This document shows positions 15,993-23,570 of a DNA stretch of 34,276 bases, piece after piece. The DNA is from PUPG01 sp031323845 (GTDB taxonomy: Bacteria; Bacteroidota; Bacteroidia; Bacteroidales; UBA7960), in assembly GCA_031323845.1 (NCBI GenBank), contig JAVIYP010000029.1:1-34276 (forward strand). Reading direction: 5' to 3'. Below the pieces are notes generated by a model that saw only the letters and a list, made by a program, of their open reading frames with translations, was not told the DNA's origin and ran no database searches. Both the position numbers and the translations under genes were made by a program. Position 1 is the stretch's first letter. Each line of letters opens with the position of its first letter.

Positions 15993-17546
15993 TTATTGTT
16001 GTTTTTGTACAAGTGTTATAATCGCCGAACACAATTCAGCCGCAGCTGCCATGGAGGGCAACACGATTACCCCTGCCTGTTCCAGATCGGCCAGCACCTT
16101 ATCATAATCCTGCGGATCCCGGGACGTTCCGGTTATGGAGGCAACAAACACCACTCCGGGGGCCTTGCGTTTTGCCTCATTAATCACCGGAACCAGCTCC
16201 TTTGAGGGTTCTTTGTGGGCGCCAAAACCGAGCACAACATCAAACAGTATCACCGCGACATCCTCCTGCAGGGCTTCCTCCAGAATGCGTTTGTTTCTCA
16301 GGCTGAAATCTATCATGGGGTGTGGCCTGCCCGCAGTAAATTCGTCGGTGCCCATATCGATGATGGAATGTTCACGGCTGACCAGGGCATCCTCCAGCAA
16401 GCTGTCGGAACGCAGCGGCGCATTGCTGTAGACGCTGATGCCCTGCTTGTTAAAGATCAGCTGAGCCTCGGCAGCCAGCGTCCCGCCGCTGAACAGTCCG
16501 CGCAGATAACGGCCTTTTAGCTTTGGGACAATCTCTTTTGCCTGCGCTCTTAACGTCTTGCTTCTGTCATTCAATTCCGATGACACAAGGGCGAGGTCAT
16601 CACCCTTCGACAGGGCGACGGAAGTCAGGGCTGCCTTTTCAAGGGTGTCCGCAATAATGACGCCCGGGCCTGCCTCTATGTCATCCGAGGTCCCAATAAA
16701 CAGCACGACCACGGGTTTTGTGGTTTTTTTTAATTCCTGAACCACCCGCTCAAGCACTTCAGGATCAGGCGGTTTCGACACCAGGCAAATGACCTCCGTG
16801 GCTTCATCCCTTTCAAGGGCCCGCAGTGCATCAATAAACATGATGCCGCCAATTTCCTTCTTCAGGTCGCGCCCGCCCGTGCCAATAACCTGGGAAACAC
16901 CGGCGCCGCGCATGCTGATCATGGAGCTTATTTCCTGCAGCCCGGTTCCGGAGGCCCCCACAAGCCCGATGTTACCGGCGTTCACCACATTGGCAAACCC
17001 CAGGGGAACACCGTTGATGATGGCCGTGCCGCAATCAGGCCCCATCATCAGCAAACCTTTGCCGTGCGCCTGCTGCTTCAGCAACAATTCGTCTTCAAGC
17101 TCTATGTTGTCCGAAAACAACATCACGTGAAGCCCCTGGTCTATGGCTTTTCCTGCCTCACCGGCAGCATACTTTCCTGCCACGGAGATCAGGGCGAAAT
17201 TGCTGCCAGGTTCGGCCTGCAGCGCAGAGTCGAGGCTTCTGGGCATCCGCATTGCACCACCACCCTGCTTGCTTCGCATATTGGCAAGCACACCATCAAC
17301 AGCATTAATGGCTCCGTCTGCCTCAGGCACATCTCCCGCTTCGACAACAATCAACAAGTCATTGTCTGAAGCAGACTCCAGCCCTTCAGGCAACAGGCCT
17401 GCCTGACGCAGAATGGATAAGTTTTCCTTTGTAGCCATCACCACCGACGCATCGCGAACACCCGGCATGCCGACAAGCTCTCTTGTGGCAAGCATCAGGG
17501 TAACCGAATCATAGTACTGGCCTTTTTTAAGCACTCCTTTTAACAT
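15993..17546 (-). CDS. fdrA: FdrA family protein (AllF-like, putative carbamoyltransferase component)
   Basis: This 517-residue protein has the acyl-CoA synthetase-like architecture of FdrA. Near residue 150 it carries LLMMGPDCGTAIINGVPLGFANVVNAG, then VGASGTGLQEISSMI and GTGGRDLKKEIGG, which resemble the succinyl-CoA synthetase alpha/beta nucleotide-binding regions. The C-terminal third has FSGGTLAAEAQ and IDMGTDEFTAGRPHPMID, also typical. I start it at the ATG at 17546 (MLKGVLKKGQYYDS), because the 36 residues upstream in the same frame do not look like family sequence. The stop is 1 nt before the DUF1116 ATG. Together with its neighbours it is likely to carry out phosphorolytic carbamoyl transfer on an N-carbamoyl amide; the substrate is uncertain. 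Confidence 0.9.
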   Translation of the reverse strand: MLKGVLKKGQYYDSVTLMLATRELVGMPGVRDASVVMATKENLSILRQAGLLPEGLESASDNDLLIVVEAGDVPEADGAINAVDGVLANMRSKQGGGAMRMPRSLDSALQAEPGSNFALISVAGKYAAGEAGKAIDQGLHVMLFSDNIELEDELLLKQQAHGKGLLMMGPDCGTAIINGVPLGFANVVNAGNIGLVGASGTGLQEISSMISMRGAGVSQVIGTGGRDLKKEIGGIMFIDALRALERDEATEVICLVSKPPDPEVLERVVQELKKTTKPVVVLFIGTSDDIEAGPGVIIADTLEKAALTSVALSKGDDLALVSSELNDRSKTLRAQAKEIVPKLKGRYLRGLFSGGTLAAEAQLIFNKQGISVYSNAPLRSDSLLEDALVSREHSIIDMGTDEFTAGRPHPMIDFSLRNKRILEEALQEDVAVILFDVVLGFGAHKEPSKELVPVINEAKRKAPGVVFVASITGTSRDPQDYDKVLADLEQAGVIVLPSMAAAAELCSAIITLVQKQQ

Positions 17547-17586
17547 GGTGTTTGTTTTTTTGGATGATGAACACCCGGATTGTGAT

Positions 17587-18450
17587 TCATTTCTGATACG
17601 GAAAAGCCGTTTGATGCAAAAGTACAGCAAAAAAACCGCAGAGCAAATCCGCACCGGAAGTTTTACCCACTCCTGCCAGTTGTTTCAAACAGGATACGGT
17701 ATCCGTTTTTTTTCCGGAAAACATGGCTTGTAACACATCTTTCAGCCTTTTGAAGTATCGCGCCTCTCTCGCCATAAGCAGCAAATGGTTTGAGAACAGG
17801 TTGCTCCCGATCGCCTGCCGATATAATTGCTCCCTCAATGCCCTCAGATCCTGCTTCGTAATCATTTCAATACCATGTAAACCGTACAGCACTCCGGCAA
17901 TGAAGTCATCTCCCGAAGGCGTCAGGCCAAAGCCCCTGCCCCTGAATGAACGCACCCCGCCGGCAACATCCTGCTGAAAACGCTCAAAGGCGCGCCAGAA
18001 CTCCTCTGCCAGCGCTTTTTCGAAAGCCGAAGTGAAGCCCTGATTGTTCGAGGCCAGCAATAAATGAAACAAGCTTTTCTCAGGAAATAACAACATGTCT
18101 TCTTCAATAACTTCCTGCACCCTGCGCCTGATGTTGTCCAGTTTCAGATCAGGATAAAGATACTCCGATGAATAGAGGGCTGTTTTAGATTTATCATACG
18201 ATGTGCTGTTTAGCCATATAAGCCCGGGAGTTACCTTGATAACATCAACCGAGCCCGGCACATGGGCGGAAACCAGCAGGGTGCTCGCTTCCATCAGTGA
18301 AGCAACTGCAGTAAGCGACACCATCCTGCCTTGCGCGTCCGTAAAATTATCGGCCTTGCTGAAAGAAGCGTATAAATGATATACACCATCCCTGATGGAA
18401 TCGCCCGTTGCCAGCAGGTCAATAGTATCACCATATAGCATACCGTCCAT
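17587..18450 (-). CDS. DUF2877 protein (YlbF/AllH-like, putative carbamoyltransferase component)
   Basis: This 287-residue protein ends in the DUF2877 signature GRGFGLTPSGDDFIAGVLYGLHG, the recognisable motif of YlbF/AllH. In E. coli this protein is the third part of oxamate carbamoyltransferase. It is the first gene of the minus-strand run here, whereas the E. coli order is fdrA-ylbE-ylbF, so the order is permuted. The spacing to FdrA is 40 nt. It diverges from the M49-like lipoprotein gene, with 166 nt between the starts. Confidence 0.82.
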   Translation of the reverse strand: MDGMLYGDTIDLLATGDSIRDGVYHLYASFSKADNFTDAQGRMVSLTAVASLMEASTLLVSAHVPGSVDVIKVTPGLIWLNSTSYDKSKTALYSSEYLYPDLKLDNIRRRVQEVIEEDMLLFPEKSLFHLLLASNNQGFTSAFEKALAEEFWRAFERFQQDVAGGVRSFRGRGFGLTPSGDDFIAGVLYGLHGIEMITKQDLRALREQLYRQAIGSNLFSNHLLLMAREARYFKRLKDVLQAMFSGKKTDTVSCLKQLAGVGKTSGADLLCGFFAVLLHQTAFPYQK

Positions 18451-18511
18451 GTTGTATCAGTTTAGTTGCAAGGTGTCGACTGTCTTGTTCCGGATCCACT
18501 CCCGCAAAGTT

Positions 18512-18519
18512 CAAAAATA
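18512..18519 (-). promoter_or_regulatory. possible -7 box for the catabolic cluster
   Basis: On the minus strand TATTTTTG fits the Bacteroidota TAnnTTTG box, 61 nt before the DUF2877 start. No matching -33 TTTG is seen at the right distance, so the assignment is weak. Confidence 0.3.
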
Positions 18520-18526
18520 TGGCTTT

Positions 18527-18554
18527 TTTGTCTGTTTTTCTTTTGTTATATTTG
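18527..18554 (+). promoter_or_regulatory. possible promoter of the M49-like lipoprotein gene
   Basis: TTTG at 18527-18530 and TATATTTG at 18547-18554 match the two Bacteroidota boxes, but the spacer is 16 nt rather than about 19. It lies 62 nt before the start at 18617. Confidence 0.4.
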
Positions 18555-18616
18555 ATCTCTTTCCAGCGAAAGCTGCATTTTTAACGTTTTTAGTCAACAA
18601 AAAACAGGAGAAAATT

Positions 18617-20254
18617 ATGTTCAGAACCGGCAAATCAATTATCGCATGTTTGTTTTTACTTTTTATTATGACAGGATGCCAGGAGGGAATGACCGAGTAT
18701 CAAAAGCAATTGGAAGAACGCATCCGGCAGTACGAGGAAGTCGTGCTCACGGCAGACCTTTCGCAACTTAGTGAGGCCGAACGCAGCATGATCCCCTTGC
18801 TGATTTCAGCGGCTGACATTATTGATGAGATCTTCTGGATTCAGGCATTTGGCTCAAAGCAATCTCTCTTTGATGTGATGGAGGATCCCTTTGCGCGCGA
18901 ATATGCACTGATTAATTATGGACCATGGGGACGGCTGGAAGGCCACACGCCTTTCTTTTACGGCTTTGACGATAAACCCCTGGGCGCTAACTTTTATCCG
19001 CACGATATGTCGCGTGAAGAATTTGACAACTGGGACGATCACGGTAAAAGAAGTCCTTTTACCATGATCAGGCGGGCAGGCGATGGCAGCCTGGTTTCAA
19101 TCCCTTATTCACAAGCCTTTGCCGAACAACATGAAAGGATTGCCGATAAGCTTCAGCAAGCCTCAGAAATATCAGATTATGAGGCGTTTTCTCAGTACCT
19201 GGTGCTGCTTGCGAAAGCTTTGCAAAACGATGATTACCGTAAAAGCGATATTGCCTGGATGCAGATGAAAGGCAATAATCTCAATATGATAATGCGGCCT
19301 TTCGACACGGGTGAAGACCGTAAGTTTGGTCAGAAAGCAGCGCATACGGCCTACCTGATGGTAAAGGACGAGGAGCAAAGCCGGAGGCTTGAACACTTTG
19401 CTGCCATGCTGCCGGAGTTGCAGGCCAGCCTGCCGGTGCCCGGGCGCTACAAGCAGGAAAGTCCCGGCGATGGTGGCGCAATCCTGGTGTATGATGCCAT
19501 TTATTACGCGGGACATTGCAACGCCGGACCTAAAATCATAGCCCTGCATCACCCCCAGGACCCCGAGGTGCAACAGCAGACAGGGACGCGGAGCATGCAG
19601 CTGAGAAATGTGATGGAAGCCAAGTTTAATGAAATACTCAAACCCATAGGCGATTTAATGATACACCCTGACCAGCGGGACATGATCACTTTTGACGCCT
19701 TCTTCCATCTTACTGCTTTTCATGAAATAGCCGGAGGCCTGAGTCTTTCAAACACCGTAACGGGCGACGGCCCGGTGAGGGATGCACTGCGCGAATACAA
19801 CGGCATTATAGACGCCACAGTGTCTGACCTGGCAGCCCTCTACCTGATCACCCAGTTGCACGAAATGGGTGAACTGTCAGAAGACCTGCTCCGGCAGGCA
19901 TATGTAACCTCCTTTGCCAGCATAAAACGATCGAGCAGGTTTGGCACCGCGGGAGCTCACGGCATTGCCGGCATGATCCGGTTCAACCTGTTCGCCCGCG
20001 AAAATGCGTTCTCAAAGTGTCAGCAAACCAATACCTACCTGGTGGATTTCGACAAGATGAAAGAGGCTGTTGAAGAAACCGTGCGCAAACTGATCCTCAT
20101 ACAGGGCGATGGTGATTATGACGCCGCCAGAGAACTTGCGAATACCTATGGGAATATGCCGGGAAGCCTCCGAATCGACATAGACCGGATCAATAATGAA
20201 AATATTCCCGTTGATGTTCGCTTCAGGCAAGGGTTGAGATACCTGGATTTGTAA
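18617..20254 (+). CDS. lipoprotein related to M49 (dipeptidyl-peptidase III-like) Zn-hydrolases, with degenerate metal site
   Basis: The start at 18617 is supported by AGGAG at 18606-18610; a frame reaching back to 18395 is antisense to the neighbouring gene and is rejected. The 545-residue product has a lipoprotein signal (FLLFIMTGC). The body resembles the Bacteroidota M49-like Zn-dependent hydrolases, with shared segments such as AKFNEILKPIGDLMI, RFGTAGAHGIAGMIRFN and IPVDVRFRQG. The metal motif, recalled as HEVAHG followed by ALEEGKAD in relatives, reads H369-E-I-A-G373-G here, and the second motif is IIDATVSD with A400 at the Glu ligand. Two of three expected zinc ligands are therefore missing, so it may be a non-catalytic binding protein. 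Its role is unknown. Confidence 0.75.
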   Translation: MFRTGKSIIACLFLLFIMTGCQEGMTEYQKQLEERIRQYEEVVLTADLSQLSEAERSMIPLLISAADIIDEIFWIQAFGSKQSLFDVMEDPFAREYALINYGPWGRLEGHTPFFYGFDDKPLGANFYPHDMSREEFDNWDDHGKRSPFTMIRRAGDGSLVSIPYSQAFAEQHERIADKLQQASEISDYEAFSQYLVLLAKALQNDDYRKSDIAWMQMKGNNLNMIMRPFDTGEDRKFGQKAAHTAYLMVKDEEQSRRLEHFAAMLPELQASLPVPGRYKQESPGDGGAILVYDAIYYAGHCNAGPKIIALHHPQDPEVQQQTGTRSMQLRNVMEAKFNEILKPIGDLMIHPDQRDMITFDAFFHLTAFHEIAGGLSLSNTVTGDGPVRDALREYNGIIDATVSDLAALYLITQLHEMGELSEDLLRQAYVTSFASIKRSSRFGTAGAHGIAGMIRFNLFARENAFSKCQQTNTYLVDFDKMKEAVEETVRKLILIQGDGDYDAARELANTYGNMPGSLRIDIDRINNENIPVDVRFRQGLRYLDL

Positions 20255-20553
20255 CAAAACCCGCGCTTGCCGATCTCTCCCCGGGCAACATGGCAGCTAC
20301 CCTCCGTAATGTGCCCATACATGCGCTGATAAGCACATTTTCGGACATTTATGCCCGTTTCCGTACAATCATAAGTGGCCTCTGACCACCACCTTGGTCC
20401 TTAAGTATTTAATTGCCTTATAATTAATGTTTTTGGATTATTTTTTGATATGCTTTTATATGCCCTGATACTAAGAAAAACCGGTCAGTAACGCAACTGA
20501 CAACTCAACAATTCATGAAACAATCCAATGATCATTAATCAATTACATCCACT
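20255..20553. other. intergenic region without recognisable gene
   Basis: These 299 nt separate the M49-like and beta-lactamase-like genes. The second half is AT-rich. I see no convincing promoter box of the phylum type, no strong hairpin and no member of the composite repeat. Confidence 0.6.
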
Positions 20554-22248
20554 ATGAAAACATCTCATGTTATTTTCAGAGTACTGCTAACCGCAGTGCT
20601 GTTGGCAGGCGTATCCCTGTTCTCTTACGCCGACGATAAAACCGCACTCACCCCTGCTGAACAGGTTGAAAAGCTGATCAGCGAATACGACAATGCGGAT
20701 ACCCCGGGTGGTGCCATCCTCGTTATGAGGGATGGTGAGGTGATCTACACCCGTGCTTTCGGCATGGCAAACATCTCCTATGCGGTTCCTTTCAGCAACG
20801 GCACCCCGACGAACATTGGTTCTACATCCAAACAGTTTACCGCTTTTGCTCTTGGTCTGCTTGAAGAACAGGGGCTATTATCACTTGAAGACGACATCCG
20901 GAAGTACATTCCCGCGTTACCCGACTTTGGTGAACCGGTCCGCTTATGGCATTTTATTTCCCATACCAGCGGCTACAGGGAGTTCCTCAATTCACTGGCC
21001 ATGTCGGGGCGGATGCTTGGCGATTATGTGAGTTATGACGAGATCATTCCGCTGGTGCAACGCCAGCCTGAATTGCAAAACACACCAGGAGCATCCTACA
21101 ATTACAACAACACCGGCTATGTTTTACTGGCTATGGTGGTGGAGAAAGTTACCGGCACTACATTCCCTGAATGGATGAGAGAAAATGTATTCCTTCCTTT
21201 GGGCATGAAGAACACGCTCGTGCTGGAAAACCACGGGCAGATCATCAGGGGCAGTGCCCAGGGCTATGGCAAAGACGAGGATGGCACGTATTACAAAACA
21301 TCCGACCTCAGCGGTGCCAAGGGGGCAGGAGGCATCTACAGCACAGTGGAAGATCTGGCGCAATGGGTGAAGCATTTCCACAATCCAAAGATCGGCAGCA
21401 GGGAACTCACAGCCAGGATGCAAACCTCTTTTTACAGGAATGACGGCGAAAGCCTGAAGTACGGTATGGGACTCCTGCTTGACAGCCTTAACGGGCTCCA
21501 GCGCATTCATCATGGCGGTGCCGACATATCGCACCGTTCAGCCTTTTATATGTTTCCCGAAGTCAAGGGAGCGGTCATAATGCAAACCAACCAGACCGGC
21601 ATTCCGGGAACAATCGCCAATCAGGTGGCGGAAGCTTTTTTTGCCGATGTCATGCAACTGGAAAAACAGGAAACCGTTTCACCGGAGGATTTTGTGTATG
21701 ATGTTGAAAAATTCGATGAAATTGCCGGACGCTATGAAATTGAAGAAGCACCGGGATTCTTCCTTGAGTTCTTCCGGGAGGATGATGTCCTTTATACCCA
21801 GGCGACCGGCCAGGGAAAAATAGATATCCAGGCCAGCTCCGATACCACGTTTTATCTCACAATTATTGAAGCCAGCATGACCTTTCACCGCAATGAAGAC
21901 GGCATTATCGATGCCATGACCCTGCATCAGAACGGCAATCACCGCGCTGTAAGGATTTTTGAGCCCAAGTGGGAACCTTCACAGGAAGAGCTGGACATGA
22001 TGCTGGGCAGGTATTTCAGCGAAGAACTCGAAGCTTTTTATGAGGTCGCACTGAACGATGACGGCGAACTGGTACTCCGGCACCGGAGACTTAAAGACAT
22101 CCCGCTTAAAGCGGAAGAAAAAGACAAATTCACCGGGGCTTTCCCCATTACCGGCATTAGCTTCATGCGCAACGAGGAGGGGGTAATGACAGGATTCAAA
22201 GCCTCGAGTGGCAGGTCCTTCGGTATTGTATTTGAAAAATGGGAATAA
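20554..22248 (+). CDS. serine hydrolase, beta-lactamase/penicillin-binding-protein-like (class C fold), exported
   Basis: This 564-residue protein has a signal peptide at residues 1 to about 26 (LLAGVSLFSYA). The catalytic domain (about 35-380) carries SxxK as S90-T-S-K93, the YxN motif at Y184-N-N186, and an HHGG segment near 319-322 in place of KTG, typical of beta-lactamase-family serine hydrolases and esterases. Residues about 390-560 form C-terminal beta-rich extensions of the kind found in many such proteins in Bacteroidota. It is probably periplasmic. The natural substrate (peptidoglycan peptide, D-amino-acid peptide or ester) cannot be told from the sequence, and it should not be read as an antibiotic-resistance gene. 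Confidence 0.85.
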   Translation: MKTSHVIFRVLLTAVLLAGVSLFSYADDKTALTPAEQVEKLISEYDNADTPGGAILVMRDGEVIYTRAFGMANISYAVPFSNGTPTNIGSTSKQFTAFALGLLEEQGLLSLEDDIRKYIPALPDFGEPVRLWHFISHTSGYREFLNSLAMSGRMLGDYVSYDEIIPLVQRQPELQNTPGASYNYNNTGYVLLAMVVEKVTGTTFPEWMRENVFLPLGMKNTLVLENHGQIIRGSAQGYGKDEDGTYYKTSDLSGAKGAGGIYSTVEDLAQWVKHFHNPKIGSRELTARMQTSFYRNDGESLKYGMGLLLDSLNGLQRIHHGGADISHRSAFYMFPEVKGAVIMQTNQTGIPGTIANQVAEAFFADVMQLEKQETVSPEDFVYDVEKFDEIAGRYEIEEAPGFFLEFFREDDVLYTQATGQGKIDIQASSDTTFYLTIIEASMTFHRNEDGIIDAMTLHQNGNHRAVRIFEPKWEPSQEELDMMLGRYFSEELEAFYEVALNDDGELVLRHRRLKDIPLKAEEKDKFTGAFPITGISFMRNEEGVMTGFKASSGRSFGIVFEKWE

Positions 22249-22295
22249 CCTGTGTGTTTTTCCCGGCACTTTATTATCGAATGAAGGATATGGCG

Positions 22296-22303
22296 TATAT
22301 TTG
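22296..22303 (+). promoter_or_regulatory. probable -7 box upstream of the pirin gene
   Basis: TATATTTG fits TAnnTTTG. A weak TTTA lies at 22270-22273. A start just downstream would give a leader of about 95 nt that includes the hairpin at 22357-22386. Confidence 0.4.
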
Positions 22304-22356
22304 TATACCTGTCAAAGCGTCATAAGAGCCTTTTCATAAAGAGAAACTAACTCAAC

Positions 22357-22389
22357 ACACCCTGGCGCCAAAGGCAGTCAGGGTGTTTT
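22357..22389 (+). terminator. terminator-like hairpin in the pirin leader
   Basis: ACACCCTG (22357-22364) pairs perfectly with CAGGGTGT (22379-22386) around a 14-nt loop and is followed by TTTT. It could end the upstream serine hydrolase transcript, or, if the box at 22296 is a promoter, act as an attenuator before pirin. Confidence 0.45.
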
Positions 22390-22410
22390 CATATCAAAAA
22401 ACCATACGTT

Positions 22411-23427
22411 ATGTACAACAAAATCATCCAGAACATCAAGCCGCTTGAGTTTATGTGGCCGGTTATGAATCCTTACGTCTTTTGTGTGCACCACCTCGAC
22501 GATTACCCCAGCGGTAATGAGGAGATGGGGCCTCAGGCATCGCTTGCCGGCCGTTACCTTGGCCAGGACTTCACCCTGAAGGACGGCTGGCGTATGTATC
22601 ATGGGGAACGGGTGCCCGGTTTCCCGGCACATCCGCACAGGGGTTTTGAAACCGTCACCGTAGTGCTTGACGGATTTGTCGATCATTCCGACAGTCATGG
22701 CGCCGCCGGCCGTTATGGCATGGGCGACGTCCAGTGGATGACTTCAGGCAAGGGACTGCAGCATTGCGAAATGTTCCCGCTGCGCCACCAGGATAAAGGC
22801 AACCGCCTTGAGCTGTTTCAGATATGGCTGAACCTGCCAAAAAAAGACAAATTTGCCCCGCCTCATTTCAAAATGTTATGGGCAGAACAGATCCCCGAGG
22901 TTAAAAGCAAAGACAAGAACGGTAAAGAAACAAAAGTGAACGTTTATGCGGGTAGCTATGACGGACATAAGGCACCCGCTCCGGCACCCGACTCCTGGGC
23001 AGCGAACCCTGAAAACGGAGTCAATATCTGGACTGTAAAAATTGAGAAAGGCGGCTTCTGGACCCTGCCCGGCGACGACCCTGAAATGAAACGCATGCTT
23101 TATTTCTACAAAGGAGGAGTCCTGAAAGCTGCCGGTGTGGAGGTTTCCTCCGGATATGCCCTGGAGTTGCTGCCCGATCAGGACATAATCATACAGGCCG
23201 TTGATGATGATGCATACCTCCTTTTTTTGCAAGGCCTCCCCATTGATGAACCTGTGGTGCAACACGGCCCCTTTGTAATGAATACTGCCGAAGAAATACA
23301 CCAGGCCATTGCTGACTACCGTCAAACACAATTCGGCGGGTGGCCGTGGCAGAGATATGATCACGTGCACCCCCGCGATCAGGGCCGCTTTGCGAAATAC
23401 GCCAGCGGAAAAACTGAAACCCCCTGA
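22411..23427 (+). CDS. pirin family protein
   Basis: This 338-residue bicupin has the pirin iron site: H74 and H76 in PAHPHRGFETVT, and H118 and E120 in GLQHCEMFP, equivalent to the human pirin ligands H56, H58, H101 and E103. The C-terminal cupin is present (about residues 190-320). The protein is longer than typical 230-290-residue bacterial pirins because of linker insertions. Pirins act as quercetinases or redox-sensing regulators; which applies here cannot be decided. It stands alone between the serine hydrolase and the histidine kinase, on the same strand as both. Confidence 0.88.
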   Translation: MYNKIIQNIKPLEFMWPVMNPYVFCVHHLDDYPSGNEEMGPQASLAGRYLGQDFTLKDGWRMYHGERVPGFPAHPHRGFETVTVVLDGFVDHSDSHGAAGRYGMGDVQWMTSGKGLQHCEMFPLRHQDKGNRLELFQIWLNLPKKDKFAPPHFKMLWAEQIPEVKSKDKNGKETKVNVYAGSYDGHKAPAPAPDSWAANPENGVNIWTVKIEKGGFWTLPGDDPEMKRMLYFYKGGVLKAAGVEVSSGYALELLPDQDIIIQAVDDDAYLLFLQGLPIDEPVVQHGPFVMNTAEEIHQAIADYRQTQFGGWPWQRYDHVHPRDQGRFAKYASGKTETP

Positions 23428-23570
23428 GCAATCACAGGCTTAATGGACATAGCAGTTCCGCCTCGCACAATGACACCAAAATAAAAAACAGCACATTTCG
23501 CTTTTTTTTGGCGTTTTTGTATTTTTATCGGGCATTTGGCACTTCGGCTTCCACCACAATCTTTTCCGTC

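Noticed and set aside
18395..18616. N-terminal extension of the M49-like lipoprotein frame back to 18395
   Set aside because: It runs antisense over the start of the DUF2877 gene; the ATG at 18617 has an AGGAG site and begins a clear lipoprotein signal.
20554..22248. Antibiotic-resistance beta-lactamase
   Set aside because: SxxK and YxN define a broad hydrolase and esterase family; length and C-terminal extensions differ from resistance enzymes.
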